Source: Methylocystis sp. (GTDB lineage Bacteria; Pseudomonadota; Alphaproteobacteria; Rhizobiales; Beijerinckiaceae). From it: DNA of 64,000 nucleotides. How positions within the stretch are numbered: position 1 is the first letter of the stretch; every line of letters starts with the position of its first letter. The stretch spans positions 186,001-250,000 of the forward strand of contig JADCCX010000002.1 in the NCBI GenBank assembly GCA_020252485.1. The letters run 5' to 3'. Under the pieces are notes generated by a model, which saw only the letters and a list, made by a program, of their open reading frames with translations, did not search any database and was not told where the DNA came from. Made by a program: the position numbers and the translations under genes. Shown here piece after piece: positions 28,428 through 37,425 of the stretch.

Positions 28428-29178
28428 CGGTCCAGCTCCAATGCCGGCTGAACTTTTTTTGCCGCAATCCGAGTCAACGGCCTTGACTCCGTTGTTTGCT
28501 CCCTTTGCTGCGGCGGCTAACGGTTCGCTCAGAAAATTACATTTCAGATCAGAGGCTTGCTTGGTAAGCGCCTTGTCATTAACCGGTTAACGAATCTTTA
28601 CGAATTTCTCCAAACGCCCTGATTCCAATCGTTACACTTACGTAATGATCAACGGCCGTTTTTCAGTCTGATCTCCTTTCGCAAGGTTTTTCAGCCGGTT
28701 AGATCGGCGTCAACAAGCTGTGGAAAACCGGCGGTTCCGCTGGCCCGCCCCCGCACAATTTGGGGTGCCGAGAAAAGCTGTTGATGGCCGTCGAAGGGCC
28801 TGTGTAGAGAAGTGGAGGACGGTTTGCGGGCCGTCTCATCACCAGCAGCTGGATCGTTTCCAAACGGCAGGCCTTGCTCACTGCTGCGTGGGCGGCGCTG
28901 TCTTGAATAGGAGGAAGCGGGTGATGCGCCGGGGCTGTTTTTCGCCACGGGTTACTGGACGTTACAGGATTGAGGGGCCGGACATGTATCGCGATGCTTT
29001 TGGACAGATCACGCCTTTGGGAAAGGGGTTCGTGGCTGGGTTATCAGTGGGGGAGGCCTGTCTGGGCCGGGAGGCGCCGCTGAGTAACGGCCCCGGGTCC
29101 GACGAAAGGGCCCATTTGCGCCGATGAACTTTACACCATTGAAATATCAGCCATTTCTCAAGCATAGCGAGATTGACG
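28428..29178. promoter_or_regulatory. long intergenic region upstream of dnaA (candidate origin/regulatory region)
   Basis: No convincing gene lies in these 751 bases. It holds four GANTC sites (GAGTC 28471, GACTC 28485, GAATC 28592, GATTC 28621) within 155 bases. A perfect inverted repeat GAGTCAA/TTGACTC lies at 28471-28489, and the palindrome TTAACCGGTTAA at 28579-28590. The stretch from about 28530 to 28700 is clearly more AT-rich than the surroundings. One near-match to a DnaA box is present (28719). Whether it is an oriC or the dnaA promoter region, or both, cannot be settled here. Confidence 0.5.
28719..28727. promoter_or_regulatory. DnaA-box-like sequence
   Basis: TGTGGAAAA matches the DnaA box (TGTGGATAA on this strand) in 8 of 9 positions. 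It is a single weak site upstream of dnaA, and I found no dense cluster. Confidence 0.35.
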
Positions 29179-30690
29179 ATGTACTCCAAGAAGCCCCAGG
29201 TCATGGGCGATAGTTTTCATGAGGATCGCGACGGCCAGCACGACGCCCCGACCGATACGCCGATTCAGAACGAGGAGAGCGTGGCGGCGGTCTGGATGCG
29301 GCTGCGCGCCCGGCTGCGCGCCGAAGTCGGCGAGGATGTTTTCAACAGCTGGTTTCCGCGCATGGAGCTTGTCGAAGCGAGCGGTGGCGTTGTCCATCTC
29401 AGCGTTCCCACGAAATTCCTGAAAAGCTGGGTGAATTCGCATTATCGCGAGAAGCTGCGGCGGCTGTTTCAGGAGCAGAATTGCGGCGTCGAGGATGTCG
29501 AGATCATCGTGCGCGTCACGGGCCAAAAGACGCTCGCTCCGCGCGCAGGCCGGCAGGCAGCCGCGGAGGCAAGCCCCGAGCCGCAGCGCGCATCGGACCG
29601 GGCGGCGCCAGCTGATCGGGCCGCGCCTGCGGCTGATAATGCCGGTTTCGTCGGCTCGCCGCTGGACCGCCGCCTCTCCTTCGAAACCTTTCTCGTCGGA
29701 CAATCGAACGCCTTCGCCCATGCAGCCGCCATGCAGGTCGCCCGGACGCAGGCCGGCGACAAGCCCCTCTACAATCCGCTTTACATCCATTCATCGGTAG
29801 GCCTAGGCAAAACGCATCTGTGCCAGGCCCTCGTCCAGCCCGTGGAGGATTCCGGCCGCCGTATCGTCTATCTGACGGCCGAGCGTTTCATGTACGGCTT
29901 CGTCGCCGCGCTGAAATCGCAGACGGCGATCGCCTTCAAGGAGAAGCTCAGGGCCATCGACGTCCTCGTCATCGACGATGTGCAATTCCTCACCGGCAAA
30001 TCGATCCAGCAGGAATTCTGTCACACGCTGAATGCCCTGATCGATGCGGGAAAACAGGTGATTGTGGCGTCCGATCGACCGCCCTGCGACCTCGAATCGA
30101 TTGAGGACCGCATGCGGTCGCGCCTGCAGGCGGGGCTGGTCGTCGAAATGGGCACGCTGGATGAGGCGCTGCGCGTCAAGATTCTCGAGGCGCGCATCGC
30201 GCTGGCCCGGTCGCATCTGGCGAGTTTCGAGGTTCGTCCGGAAGTCGTGGCCTGGCTCGCCCGCAACCTGACGGCGAACGGACGGGATCTGGAAGGGGCC
30301 GTCAACCGCATGCTTGCTCATGCGACCCTCTCCGGCGCGCCGCTCGATCTGGCCACGGCGGAGGCGGCGATCAAGGATCTGATCCGCACGCGCGAGCCGC
30401 GCAAGGTGAAGATCGAGGACATCCAGCGTCTCGTCGCCAACCACTATAATGTCAGCAAATCGGATATCCTTTCCTCGAGGCGGACCGCCACTGTCGTGCG
30501 GCCGCGGCAGATCGCGATGTATCTCTCGAAAGCGTTGACGCTGCGCTCCCTGCCGGAGATCGGCCGCCGCTTTGGCGGCCGCGACCATACGACCGTGCTC
30601 CATGCGGTCCGCAAGATCGAAGGTCTGACCGGCCAGGACCTTGCGCTGGCGGGCGAGATAGACCTGCTGAAGCGCATGTTGCAGGAATAG
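29179..30690 (+). CDS. dnaA: chromosomal replication initiator protein DnaA
   Basis: DnaA binds origin boxes and opens DNA to load the replisome. The 503-residue protein has domain I (AVWMRLRARLRAEVGEDVFNSWFPRMEL), a variable Ala/Pro-rich linker, and AAA+ domain III with Walker A SSVGLGKTHLCQALV and Walker B DVLVIDDVQFLTG. Domain IV carries the DNA-binding signature RRFGGRDHTTVLHAVRKIE near the C-terminus. ATG at 29179 is preferred over TTG at 29173, though the ribosome-binding site is weak for both. dnaN and recF follow on the same strand. Confidence 0.97.
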   Translation: MYSKKPQVMGDSFHEDRDGQHDAPTDTPIQNEESVAAVWMRLRARLRAEVGEDVFNSWFPRMELVEASGGVVHLSVPTKFLKSWVNSHYREKLRRLFQEQNCGVEDVEIIVRVTGQKTLAPRAGRQAAAEASPEPQRASDRAAPADRAAPAADNAGFVGSPLDRRLSFETFLVGQSNAFAHAAAMQVARTQAGDKPLYNPLYIHSSVGLGKTHLCQALVQPVEDSGRRIVYLTAERFMYGFVAALKSQTAIAFKEKLRAIDVLVIDDVQFLTGKSIQQEFCHTLNALIDAGKQVIVASDRPPCDLESIEDRMRSRLQAGLVVEMGTLDEALRVKILEARIALARSHLASFEVRPEVVAWLARNLTANGRDLEGAVNRMLAHATLSGAPLDLATAEAAIKDLIRTREPRKVKIEDIQRLVANHYNVSKSDILSSRRTATVVRPRQIAMYLSKALTLRSLPEIGRRFGGRDHTTVLHAVRKIEGLTGQDLALAGEIDLLKRMLQE

Positions 30691-30754
30691 GCAGGCGTCC
30701 CCCGCATGTCAGGCGCAGGCGCCGCATTTGGCCCGCGCCGCAGTTGCCGCAACT

Positions 30755-30763
30755 TGTGGATGA
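30755..30763. promoter_or_regulatory. DnaA-box-like sequence between dnaA and dnaN
   Basis: TGTGGATGA matches the DnaA box in 8 of 9 positions, within the 229-base dnaA-dnaN gap. It may give DnaA autoregulatory or dnaN-directed binding. Confidence 0.4.
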
Positions 30764-30919
30764 CCCGTTCCCCGGACGGTCGCAAGACCTGATCAGCTGC
30801 CGAAAGGCTTGAGTTTTGCCGCCGGGCGCGGCAACGTCCAAGGCCATTCCCGTGTTCGCGTCTGCAGCCTCCGTCACGGCCAGCCGGATCGAACCTCGCA
30901 TACCAAGGCCAAGCGTCCC

Positions 30920-32038
30920 ATGAAGGTCACCGTTGAACAATCCGCGCTCCTGAAGTCGCTGGCCCATGTGCATCGCGTCGTCGAGCGCCGCAACACGATC
31001 CCGATCCTTTCCAACGTGCTCTTGAAGGCATCGGGCGGGAGCTTGCAGCTGAAGGCGACTGATCTCGACATCGAGATTGTCGAGACCCTCCCGGCGGACA
31101 GCGCTATGGATGGCGCCATCACGGTTCCGGCCCATACGCTCTATGATATCGTGCGCAAACTCGCCGAGGGTTCCCAGGTCTCGATCGAGACGGGCCTCGA
31201 CAGCGGCCAACTTGTCATCAAGGCAGGCCGTTCGCGCTTCTCCCTGCAGGCGCTGCCTGAACAGGACTTTCCGGATATGGCGGCAGGCGATCTGTCGCAT
31301 CGCTTCGTCATTCAGGCCAAGGAGCTGCAGCGCCTGATCGAAAAGACGCAGTTCGCGATCTCGACCGAAGAGACCCGCTATTACCTGAACGGCATCTACA
31401 TACACACTGTGGACACGGATGCGGGCGTGATGCTGCGGGCCGTCGCAACAGATGGGCATCGTCTGGCGCGCTCGGAGCTTCCGGCGCCTGCGGGCGCGGC
31501 CGGGATGCCGGGCATCATCGTGCCGCGCAAGACGGTTGCCGAGGCGCTGAAGCTGGTGGCCGACCATGAGGGAACCGTATCGGTCGAGCTTTCCACCGCC
31601 AAGATCCGCTTCGTCATCGGCGGCGTCGTGCTCACCTCCAAGCTGATCGACGGCACCTTCCCGGATTATACGCGGGTCATCCCCATCGCCAATGACAAGA
31701 GGCTCGTGGTGGAGCGGGCGGATTTCACCCGTTCCGTCGACCGCGTCTCGACCATCTCGTCGGAGCGGGGCAGGGCGGTGAAGCTGTCGCTGGCCGACGG
31801 CAAGCTGACGCTTTCCGTCAACAATCCGGATGCCGGCAATGCGGTCGAGGAGCTTGAGGTCGATTATGATGCGGGCGGCATCGATATCGGCTTCAACGCC
31901 CGCTATCTTCTCGATATCGCCAGCCAGCTTGAAGGCGATACGGCGCTGTTCAAGCTTGCCGATCCGTCGTCGCCAACGCTGATCCAGGACCGTGAAGGCG
32001 CCTCCACGCTTTACGTGTTGATGCCGATGCGCGTCTGA
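30920..32038 (+). CDS. dnaN: DNA polymerase III subunit beta (sliding clamp)
   Basis: The 372-residue processivity clamp starts MKVTVEQSALLKSLAHVHRVVERRNTIPILSNVLL. It shows the three-domain layout ending in SSPTLIQDREGASTLYVLMPMRV, the typical C-terminus of the family. DnaN tethers polymerases, and also MutL, to DNA. The start at 30920 is set by the conserved N-terminus. recF begins 6 bases after the stop, so translational coupling is likely. Confidence 0.97.
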   Translation: MKVTVEQSALLKSLAHVHRVVERRNTIPILSNVLLKASGGSLQLKATDLDIEIVETLPADSAMDGAITVPAHTLYDIVRKLAEGSQVSIETGLDSGQLVIKAGRSRFSLQALPEQDFPDMAAGDLSHRFVIQAKELQRLIEKTQFAISTEETRYYLNGIYIHTVDTDAGVMLRAVATDGHRLARSELPAPAGAAGMPGIIVPRKTVAEALKLVADHEGTVSVELSTAKIRFVIGGVVLTSKLIDGTFPDYTRVIPIANDKRLVVERADFTRSVDRVSTISSERGRAVKLSLADGKLTLSVNNPDAGNAVEELEVDYDAGGIDIGFNARYLLDIASQLEGDTALFKLADPSSPTLIQDREGASTLYVLMPMRV

Positions 32039-32044
32039 GTCCCC

Positions 32045-33166
32045 GTGTCCGCAATACGGCGTCTCGTCCTCTCGGATTTCCGCAACTACACCCAACTCGA
32101 CTTCGCCCTGGATGCGCCCATGATCGCCCTTTGCGGCGAGAACGGCGCTGGCAAGACCAATCTCCTTGAGGCCATCTCGCTCTTCTCTCCCGGCCGCGGC
32201 CTGCGCCGGGACGAATTTTCGGTGATGGTGAGGGCGGGCGGCGAGCGCGGCTTCGCCGTTTCGGCCGAGGTGACCGGCGCGCATGGAGCCGTCCAGATGG
32301 GGGCGGGCTTCGACCCTCAGGCCGAAGGCGGGCGGCGCTGCCGCATCGATCGCGAGCCCGTGTCCTCGCCAACGGCCTTCGCCGATCATTGCCGCATCCT
32401 CTGGCTGACGCCCGACAGCGATTCGCTCTTCAGGGGCCCGGCCGGGGACCGCCGCCGATTCCTGGACCGTCTCGTGCTCGCGACCGACAGCACGCACGGC
32501 GCCCGGGTCAATGCGCTCGAAAAGGCGCTGCGCTCCCGCAATCGGCTCCTTGAAGAGCCGCGGCCGGATGCCCAGTGGCTGGATGCTGTCGAGCGGGAAG
32601 TGGCGGAGACGGCTATTGCCGTGGCGGCGGCGCGGCGGGAGACGGTGCAGCGGCTGACGGCGGTCATTGCTGCGGGGCAGGACGCACCCACTCCGTTTCC
32701 CCAGGCGATCCTCTCTCTCGAAGGCGATATCGAGACGGCGCTCGAAAATGCGACGGCGCTTGCCGCCGAGGAATGGTACCGGCAGATCCTGCGCGACAAC
32801 CGTTGGCGAGATCAGGCCGCCGGCCGCACGCTGATCGGGCCCAATGCCTCAGATCTGGCTGTCCGTCACGGGCCCAAGGATATGCCGGCCGAGCGCTCGT
32901 CGACCGGCGAGCAGAAAGCGCTGCTGATCGGGCTTGTTCTGGCCCATGCGAGGCTTGTGCGGCAGATGTCCGGAATGGCGCCGATCGTGCTCCTTGACGA
33001 GATCGCCGCACATCTTGATCCGCCCCGCCGCGCGGCGCTCTTCGGGCAGCTCGGCGGGCTTGGCGGCCAGATCTGGATGACCGGGACAGACAGGGTGCTC
33101 TTCGAAGGTTTGCCGGAGAGTTCCATGCTGATCAAAGCGGATCAGGGGCGGCTTGCGCCGATTTGA
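32045..33166 (+). CDS. recF: DNA replication/repair protein RecF
   Basis: RecF is an SMC-like ATPase of the RecFOR gap-repair pathway. The 373-residue protein has the N-terminal LVLSDFRNYTQLDFAL, Walker A CGENGAGKTNLLEAISLFSPGRGLR, signature STGEQKALLIGLVLAHA and Walker B PIVLLDEIAAHLDPPRRAALF. Translation starts at GTG 32045. It ends the dnaA-dnaN-recF series. gyrB, often next in other genera, is absent. Confidence 0.96.
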   Translation: MSAIRRLVLSDFRNYTQLDFALDAPMIALCGENGAGKTNLLEAISLFSPGRGLRRDEFSVMVRAGGERGFAVSAEVTGAHGAVQMGAGFDPQAEGGRRCRIDREPVSSPTAFADHCRILWLTPDSDSLFRGPAGDRRRFLDRLVLATDSTHGARVNALEKALRSRNRLLEEPRPDAQWLDAVEREVAETAIAVAAARRETVQRLTAVIAAGQDAPTPFPQAILSLEGDIETALENATALAAEEWYRQILRDNRWRDQAAGRTLIGPNASDLAVRHGPKDMPAERSSTGEQKALLIGLVLAHARLVRQMSGMAPIVLLDEIAAHLDPPRRAALFGQLGGLGGQIWMTGTDRVLFEGLPESSMLIKADQGRLAPI

Positions 33167-33317
33167 TGGATTTCAGGGCGCTTCTTCCACCTTAACATCA
33201 TCCTGAATTCCGCAGGAGAATGTACCTCCTTATGGATGTTTGAATTCGACGTGGTTATCGTTAAAATCGGTTTCACAACGTCATCACTCGGAAAGATCAT
33301 CAGGCGTAGAGGGTGCG

Positions 33318-35135
33318 ATGCAGCGGGCGATGCAGAAAAAAAGACCGGCTTCAGACCTACTGAAGTCGATGAGGTCCAGCTTTCTTGGAATCGGCCTCTT
33401 CTCCGGCTGCATCAGCGTTCTGATGCTCACGGGCTCGATCTACATGCTGCAGGTCTATGACCGGGTGCTGTCGAGCCGCTCCATTCCCACCCTCATCGGG
33501 ATTTCCCTGATCGTCCTGGCCGCCTTCGTCCTGCAAGGCTTTCTGGATACGATCCGCACCCGCATGCTCGCCCGCACCGGCGCGCAGTTCGACGAAGCGC
33601 TGTCGCCCACGGTCTTCGATATGGTCCGCAAGCTGCCGCTGCGGGGCGCGCGCAGCGAACAGGCGATGCAGGGGGTCCGCGATCTCGACACCATCCGCGG
33701 GTTCCTCGGCAGCATGGGGCCGACGGCCTTCTTCGACATGCCCTTCATGCCCATCTTTTTCGCAGCTTGTTTCCTGCTGCATCCCTCGATCGGAGTTCTG
33801 GCGCTGTTCGGTGGCGTGGTGATCGTCATCCTGACGCTGATCACCGAGCGGGTGACGAAGACGGGAACCAAGTCGCTGACGAGCGTCGGAGCCGAACGGA
33901 TGCAATTGGCGGATGCGAGCCGCCGGAATGCGGAAGCGTTGCAGGCCATGGGCATGGGCCCGGCCTTTCGGGAGCGTTGGCGGGAGGTGAATGATCGTTT
34001 CGTCGGCATGCACCTGAAGGTTTCGGATTCGAGCAACAGCCTCGGGTCGGCAGCCAAGATCTTCCGCATGGCCTTTCAATCGGCGGTGCTGGGCTTCGGC
34101 GCCTATCTCGTGATCCAGCAGCAGATGTCGCCGGGCGCCATGATCGCCGCTTCGATTCTGACCTCGCGCGCGCTCGCCCCGATCGAGACGGCCGTCGCGC
34201 ATTGGAAGAGCTTCGTCGCGAGCCGACAGTCCATGGAGCGCCTGAATGACCTCCTCGCCTTGGCGGCCCAGGAACAATCCCGGACAATATTGCCAGAACC
34301 GACACGGCATTTCGCCGCCGAGGAACTGGTGGTCGGCATCCCCAATCGGCCGGTTCCGCTGGTTGTCGGCGCCAACATTTTCCTCAAGGCCGGCGAAGGC
34401 CTCTTGATCCTCGGGGCCAGCGGCAGCGGCAAGTCCACACTGCTGCGCTGCCTCACCGGTGTCTGGCCTGTGATTCGTGGCAATGTGCGGCTGGATGGGG
34501 CGGCGCTCGACCAGTGGGATGCTTCGCAGCTCGGCCGCCAGATCGGCTACATGCCGCAGGATGTCGAGCTGTTCGAGGGGACGATCGCCCAGAATATCGC
34601 CCGCTTCCTGCCGGATGTCGACGATAACGAGATTATCGCCGCCGCCCAGGCAGCCGGCGCGCATGACCTGATTCTGAAGCTGGCCGATGGCTACGGCACC
34701 CGCCTCGGCGAATCGGGCATGACGCTTTCTGGCGGCCAGCGCCAGCGCGTCGGTCTGGCGCGGGCGCTTTTCCGTAATCCTTTCCTGCTGGTGCTCGACG
34801 AACCTAATTCCAATCTCGACAACGATGGCGAGGCCGCGCTCATCCAGGCGGTTGAAGGCGTCCGCGCGCGCGGCGGCGTCGTCATCATCGTCTCTCACAA
34901 GACGAGCCTTCTGAACGTGATGGACTTTGTCGGCCTCGTCCGTGACGGGCGGCTGCATGTGATCACGCGTTACGAGTACCGCCAGAACATGTTGAAGGCG
35001 GCGCAGACGTCCAAACCGAAGGAGGCGTCGGCGCTCGGCTCTTCCGACGCCAAGCAGCAGGTGAAGCTGCTTGAAGCCGCCGTCACCGGCCGCTTCGGTG
35101 ACTCCTTCCCGGCCAGAAAGGGAGCATCGTCATGA
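33318..35135 (+). CDS. type I secretion system permease/ATPase (PrtD/HlyB class)
   Basis: The 605-residue half-transporter has an exporter-type transmembrane domain (about residues 25-300, beginning GIGLFSGCISVLMLTGSIYML) and then an ABC domain. The ABC domain shows Walker A GASGSGKSTLLRCL, signature LSGGQRQRVGLARAL, Walker B LLVLDEPNSNLDN and H-loop VSHKTS. It lacks a C39 peptidase domain, so it resembles PrtD more than HlyB. The ATG at 33318 has AGAGGG upstream; other in-frame starts exist at 33306 and 33330. It overlaps the adaptor gene by 4 bases. No RTX substrate or TolC is in the window. Confidence 0.93.
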   Translation: MQRAMQKKRPASDLLKSMRSSFLGIGLFSGCISVLMLTGSIYMLQVYDRVLSSRSIPTLIGISLIVLAAFVLQGFLDTIRTRMLARTGAQFDEALSPTVFDMVRKLPLRGARSEQAMQGVRDLDTIRGFLGSMGPTAFFDMPFMPIFFAACFLLHPSIGVLALFGGVVIVILTLITERVTKTGTKSLTSVGAERMQLADASRRNAEALQAMGMGPAFRERWREVNDRFVGMHLKVSDSSNSLGSAAKIFRMAFQSAVLGFGAYLVIQQQMSPGAMIAASILTSRALAPIETAVAHWKSFVASRQSMERLNDLLALAAQEQSRTILPEPTRHFAAEELVVGIPNRPVPLVVGANIFLKAGEGLLILGASGSGKSTLLRCLTGVWPVIRGNVRLDGAALDQWDASQLGRQIGYMPQDVELFEGTIAQNIARFLPDVDDNEIIAAAQAAGAHDLILKLADGYGTRLGESGMTLSGGQRQRVGLARALFRNPFLLVLDEPNSNLDNDGEAALIQAVEGVRARGGVVIIVSHKTSLLNVMDFVGLVRDGRLHVITRYEYRQNMLKAAQTSKPKEASALGSSDAKQQVKLLEAAVTGRFGDSFPARKGASS

Positions 35136-36463
35136 GTGAGCCTAAGACACCCGGTCCCGGGAAGGCGTCCACCGCTTATGCCGCTTCGGCGCGCCGCGCC
35201 TTCCTTGCAGGCGTCGCCGGGCTTGCCCTCTTCGGCGGCACCATCGGCTTGTGGGCGGCCGCCTCCCCGTTGGCGGGCGCTGTTCTGGCGCCGGGTCAGT
35301 TCGTCGTCGATTCGAACGTGAAGAAGATCCAGCATCAGACCGGCGGTATCGTCGCTGCGCTGCATGTGCGTGAGGGGCAACGGGTGAACGCCGGCGATAT
35401 CGTCCTGCAGCTCGATGAAACGATGGTGCGGGCGAACCTGCAAATCATCGTCAAGCAGCTGGATGAGATTATGGCGCGTCAGGCCCGGCTCGAAGCCGAA
35501 CGCAGCGGCGCGCCGGCCATGACGCTGCCGCCTGTGCTGCAGGAGCGGGCCCAGCTGCCGGAGGTTGCCAAGTCCATCGCCGATGAGGAGACGCTGCTCA
35601 AGACCCGCCGCTCGCAGCGCGATGGCCAGCGCCAGCAGCTGACCAAGCGGATCGAGCAGTTGCAGGAGGAGATCGTCGGCATCAAGGCTCAGGTCTTATC
35701 GCGGGACGAGCAGGTGCGGTTGCTGGGCCAGGAGCTCGACGGGCTGCGGGATCTCTTCAAGCGCAATCTCGTGCCGATGACGCGCATCATGCCCGTTGAG
35801 CGCGAGGCGGCCAACATGCTGGGCCAGAAGGGGCAGCTTGTCGCCCAACTCGCGCAGACCGAAGGCAGGATCGCCGAGACGCGTCTGCAGTTGCTGCAAC
35901 TCGATATCGACATGCAGAGCGAGACGGGCAAGGAGCTGCGCGAGCTGCAGGCCAAGGCCATCGAGCTTCAGGAGCGCCGCATCGCAGCCGACGACGCGTT
36001 GAAACGGGTCGAGGTCAAGGCGCCCATCGACGGCTATGTCCATCAGCTGAATGTCCATACCGTGGGCGGCGTCGTCTCGCCGGCCGAGCCCGTAATGCTG
36101 ATCGTGCCGCTGAACGAGGAATTGCAGATCGAGTCGCGCGTCGCGCCAACCGATGTGGATCAGCTGTTCATCGGGCAGAAGGCCGTGGTCAAGGTGATGG
36201 CCGGGAACCAGCGGACCACGCCGGAGATCGAGGGCAAAGTGGCGCGTATTGCGGCGGATGTGACGCGCGAACAGCAGACCGGTATGGTCTATTACCTTGT
36301 GCGCATTGCCATGCCTGCTTCGGAGTTGGCGAAGCTGGGTGACCTCAAGGTCATGTCGGGCATGCAGGCGGAGGGATACATCAAGACGGGCGAGCGTACG
36401 CCTTTCCAGTATGTGATGAAGCCGTTGCTCGATCAGTTCCACCGCGCCTTCCGCGAACGCTGA
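35132..36463 (+). CDS. HlyD family type I secretion periplasmic adaptor
   Basis: The 443-residue membrane fusion protein has one N-terminal transmembrane segment (FLAGVAGLALFGGTIGLWAAA), then VLAPGQFVVDSNVKKIQHQTGGIVAALHVREGQRVNAGDIVLQLDET, the lipoyl half. A long coiled coil (about residues 95-290) follows, then the second lipoyl half (KAPIDGYVHQLNVHTVGGVVSPAEPVMLIVP) and a beta-barrel/C-terminal domain. It links the ABC transporter to an outer-membrane channel. It forms a two-gene unit with the preceding ABC gene. Confidence 0.94.
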   Translation: MSEPKTPGPGKASTAYAASARRAFLAGVAGLALFGGTIGLWAAASPLAGAVLAPGQFVVDSNVKKIQHQTGGIVAALHVREGQRVNAGDIVLQLDETMVRANLQIIVKQLDEIMARQARLEAERSGAPAMTLPPVLQERAQLPEVAKSIADEETLLKTRRSQRDGQRQQLTKRIEQLQEEIVGIKAQVLSRDEQVRLLGQELDGLRDLFKRNLVPMTRIMPVEREAANMLGQKGQLVAQLAQTEGRIAETRLQLLQLDIDMQSETGKELRELQAKAIELQERRIAADDALKRVEVKAPIDGYVHQLNVHTVGGVVSPAEPVMLIVPLNEELQIESRVAPTDVDQLFIGQKAVVKVMAGNQRTTPEIEGKVARIAADVTREQQTGMVYYLVRIAMPASELAKLGDLKVMSGMQAEGYIKTGERTPFQYVMKPLLDQFHRAFRER

Positions 36464-36526
36464 GCCTGCCCCGGGGCATCGTGACGCCGTTGCAGTTTCG
36501 CGGCTGAAAGCCTAACTCATGCTGCG

Positions 36527-37264
36527 ATGACAGACACGTTCTATACGCTCGCCAACCCGCAGCGCTTCACCAGGTTCGCGGATCGCCTGCTGCCATGGCT
36601 TGCGGTTGCGACGCTGCTGGCGCTGGCCATAGGCCAGTATGGCGCCTGGTTCGTGGCTCCCCCCGATTATCAGCAGGGCGAGACGATCCGCATCAAGTAT
36701 ATCCATGTGCCGGCCGCCTGGATGGCGCTGTTCGGCTGGACGATGATGGCCGTCTCGGCGCTGGGCACGCTGGTCTTCCGCCATCCTCTCGCGGATGTCG
36801 CCCAGAAAGCCGCCGCGCCCATCGGCGCCGCCTTCTGCGCCATCTGCCTCATCACCGGTTCGCTCTGGGGCGAACCCATGTGGGGAACCTGGTGGGTCTG
36901 GGACGCCCGCCTGACCTCGATGCTCGTCCTGCTGCTGATGTATATCGGCGTCATGGCTCTCTGGCGGGCGATCGAGGATCAGGGGCAGGCCGCCAAAGCC
37001 GTTTCGATCGTCACGCTCGTCGGCGCGATCAACATACCGATCATCAAGTTCTCGGTCGACTGGTGGAACACGCTGCATCAGCCGGCCTCGGTGCTGCGGC
37101 TGGACGGGCCGGCGATCCATCCGTCAATGCTCTGGCCGCTGCTCGTCATGGGCCTCGCTGCGGGCCTTGGCTTTGCGACGCTGATGGTGCTGCGCATGCG
37201 GACCGAGCTGATGGAGCGGCGGCTGCGCCGGCTGGCGCTCAACGCGGCCCGGGAGCATCTGTGA
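36527..37264 (+). CDS. ccmC: heme exporter protein CcmC
   Basis: This integral membrane protein of system I cytochrome c maturation handles heme at the periplasmic face with CcmABDE. The 245-residue protein shows the WxWD-type tryptophan-rich heme motif WGTWWVWDARLTSMLVL and several transmembrane helices. Its stop overlaps the ccmD start (TGATG). The genes ccmA and ccmB, usually upstream, are absent; the type I secretion pair is there instead. Confidence 0.95.
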   Translation: MTDTFYTLANPQRFTRFADRLLPWLAVATLLALAIGQYGAWFVAPPDYQQGETIRIKYIHVPAAWMALFGWTMMAVSALGTLVFRHPLADVAQKAAAPIGAAFCAICLITGSLWGEPMWGTWWVWDARLTSMLVLLLMYIGVMALWRAIEDQGQAAKAVSIVTLVGAINIPIIKFSVDWWNTLHQPASVLRLDGPAIHPSMLWPLLVMGLAAGLGFATLMVLRMRTELMERRLRRLALNAAREHL

Positions 37265-37425
37265 TGGCCCCGATCATGGAGATGCTGGGGCGCCACGGCG
37301 GCTACATTCTCGCGAGTTACGTCGCGACGGCGCTGATCCTGTCGGGCCTCGTCTGGCAGACCTTGAGCCGTTACCGGGCTGCGGCCCGCGAAATAGCCAA
37401 ACGGACGGGGTCGGACCATGGCTGA
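37264..37425 (+). CDS. ccmD: heme exporter protein CcmD
   Basis: This 53-residue single-pass membrane protein has the typical CcmD layout: HGGYILASYVATALILSGLVWQ is the transmembrane span, followed by a basic tail (SRYRAAAREIAKR). CcmD helps release holo-CcmE from CcmABC. It overlaps ccmC by 1 base and ccmG by 8, and it is too short to stand out without the context. Confidence 0.88.
   Translation: MAPIMEMLGRHGGYILASYVATALILSGLVWQTLSRYRAAAREIAKRTGSDHG

Noticed and set aside
28433-28460. possible terminator after the dihydroorotase-like gene (T7 run after a CAGC/GCTG stem)
   Set aside because: The stem is only 4 bp, so it is mentioned but not listed as a feature.
28720-29127. 135-codon open frame upstream of dnaA
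   Set aside because: It has no conserved motif or good ribosome-binding site, and lies in a region with regulatory-looking palindromes.
30452-32497. 681-codon open frame opposite dnaN, extending into dnaA and recF
   Set aside because: It overlaps three well-supported genes and has no recognisable domain.
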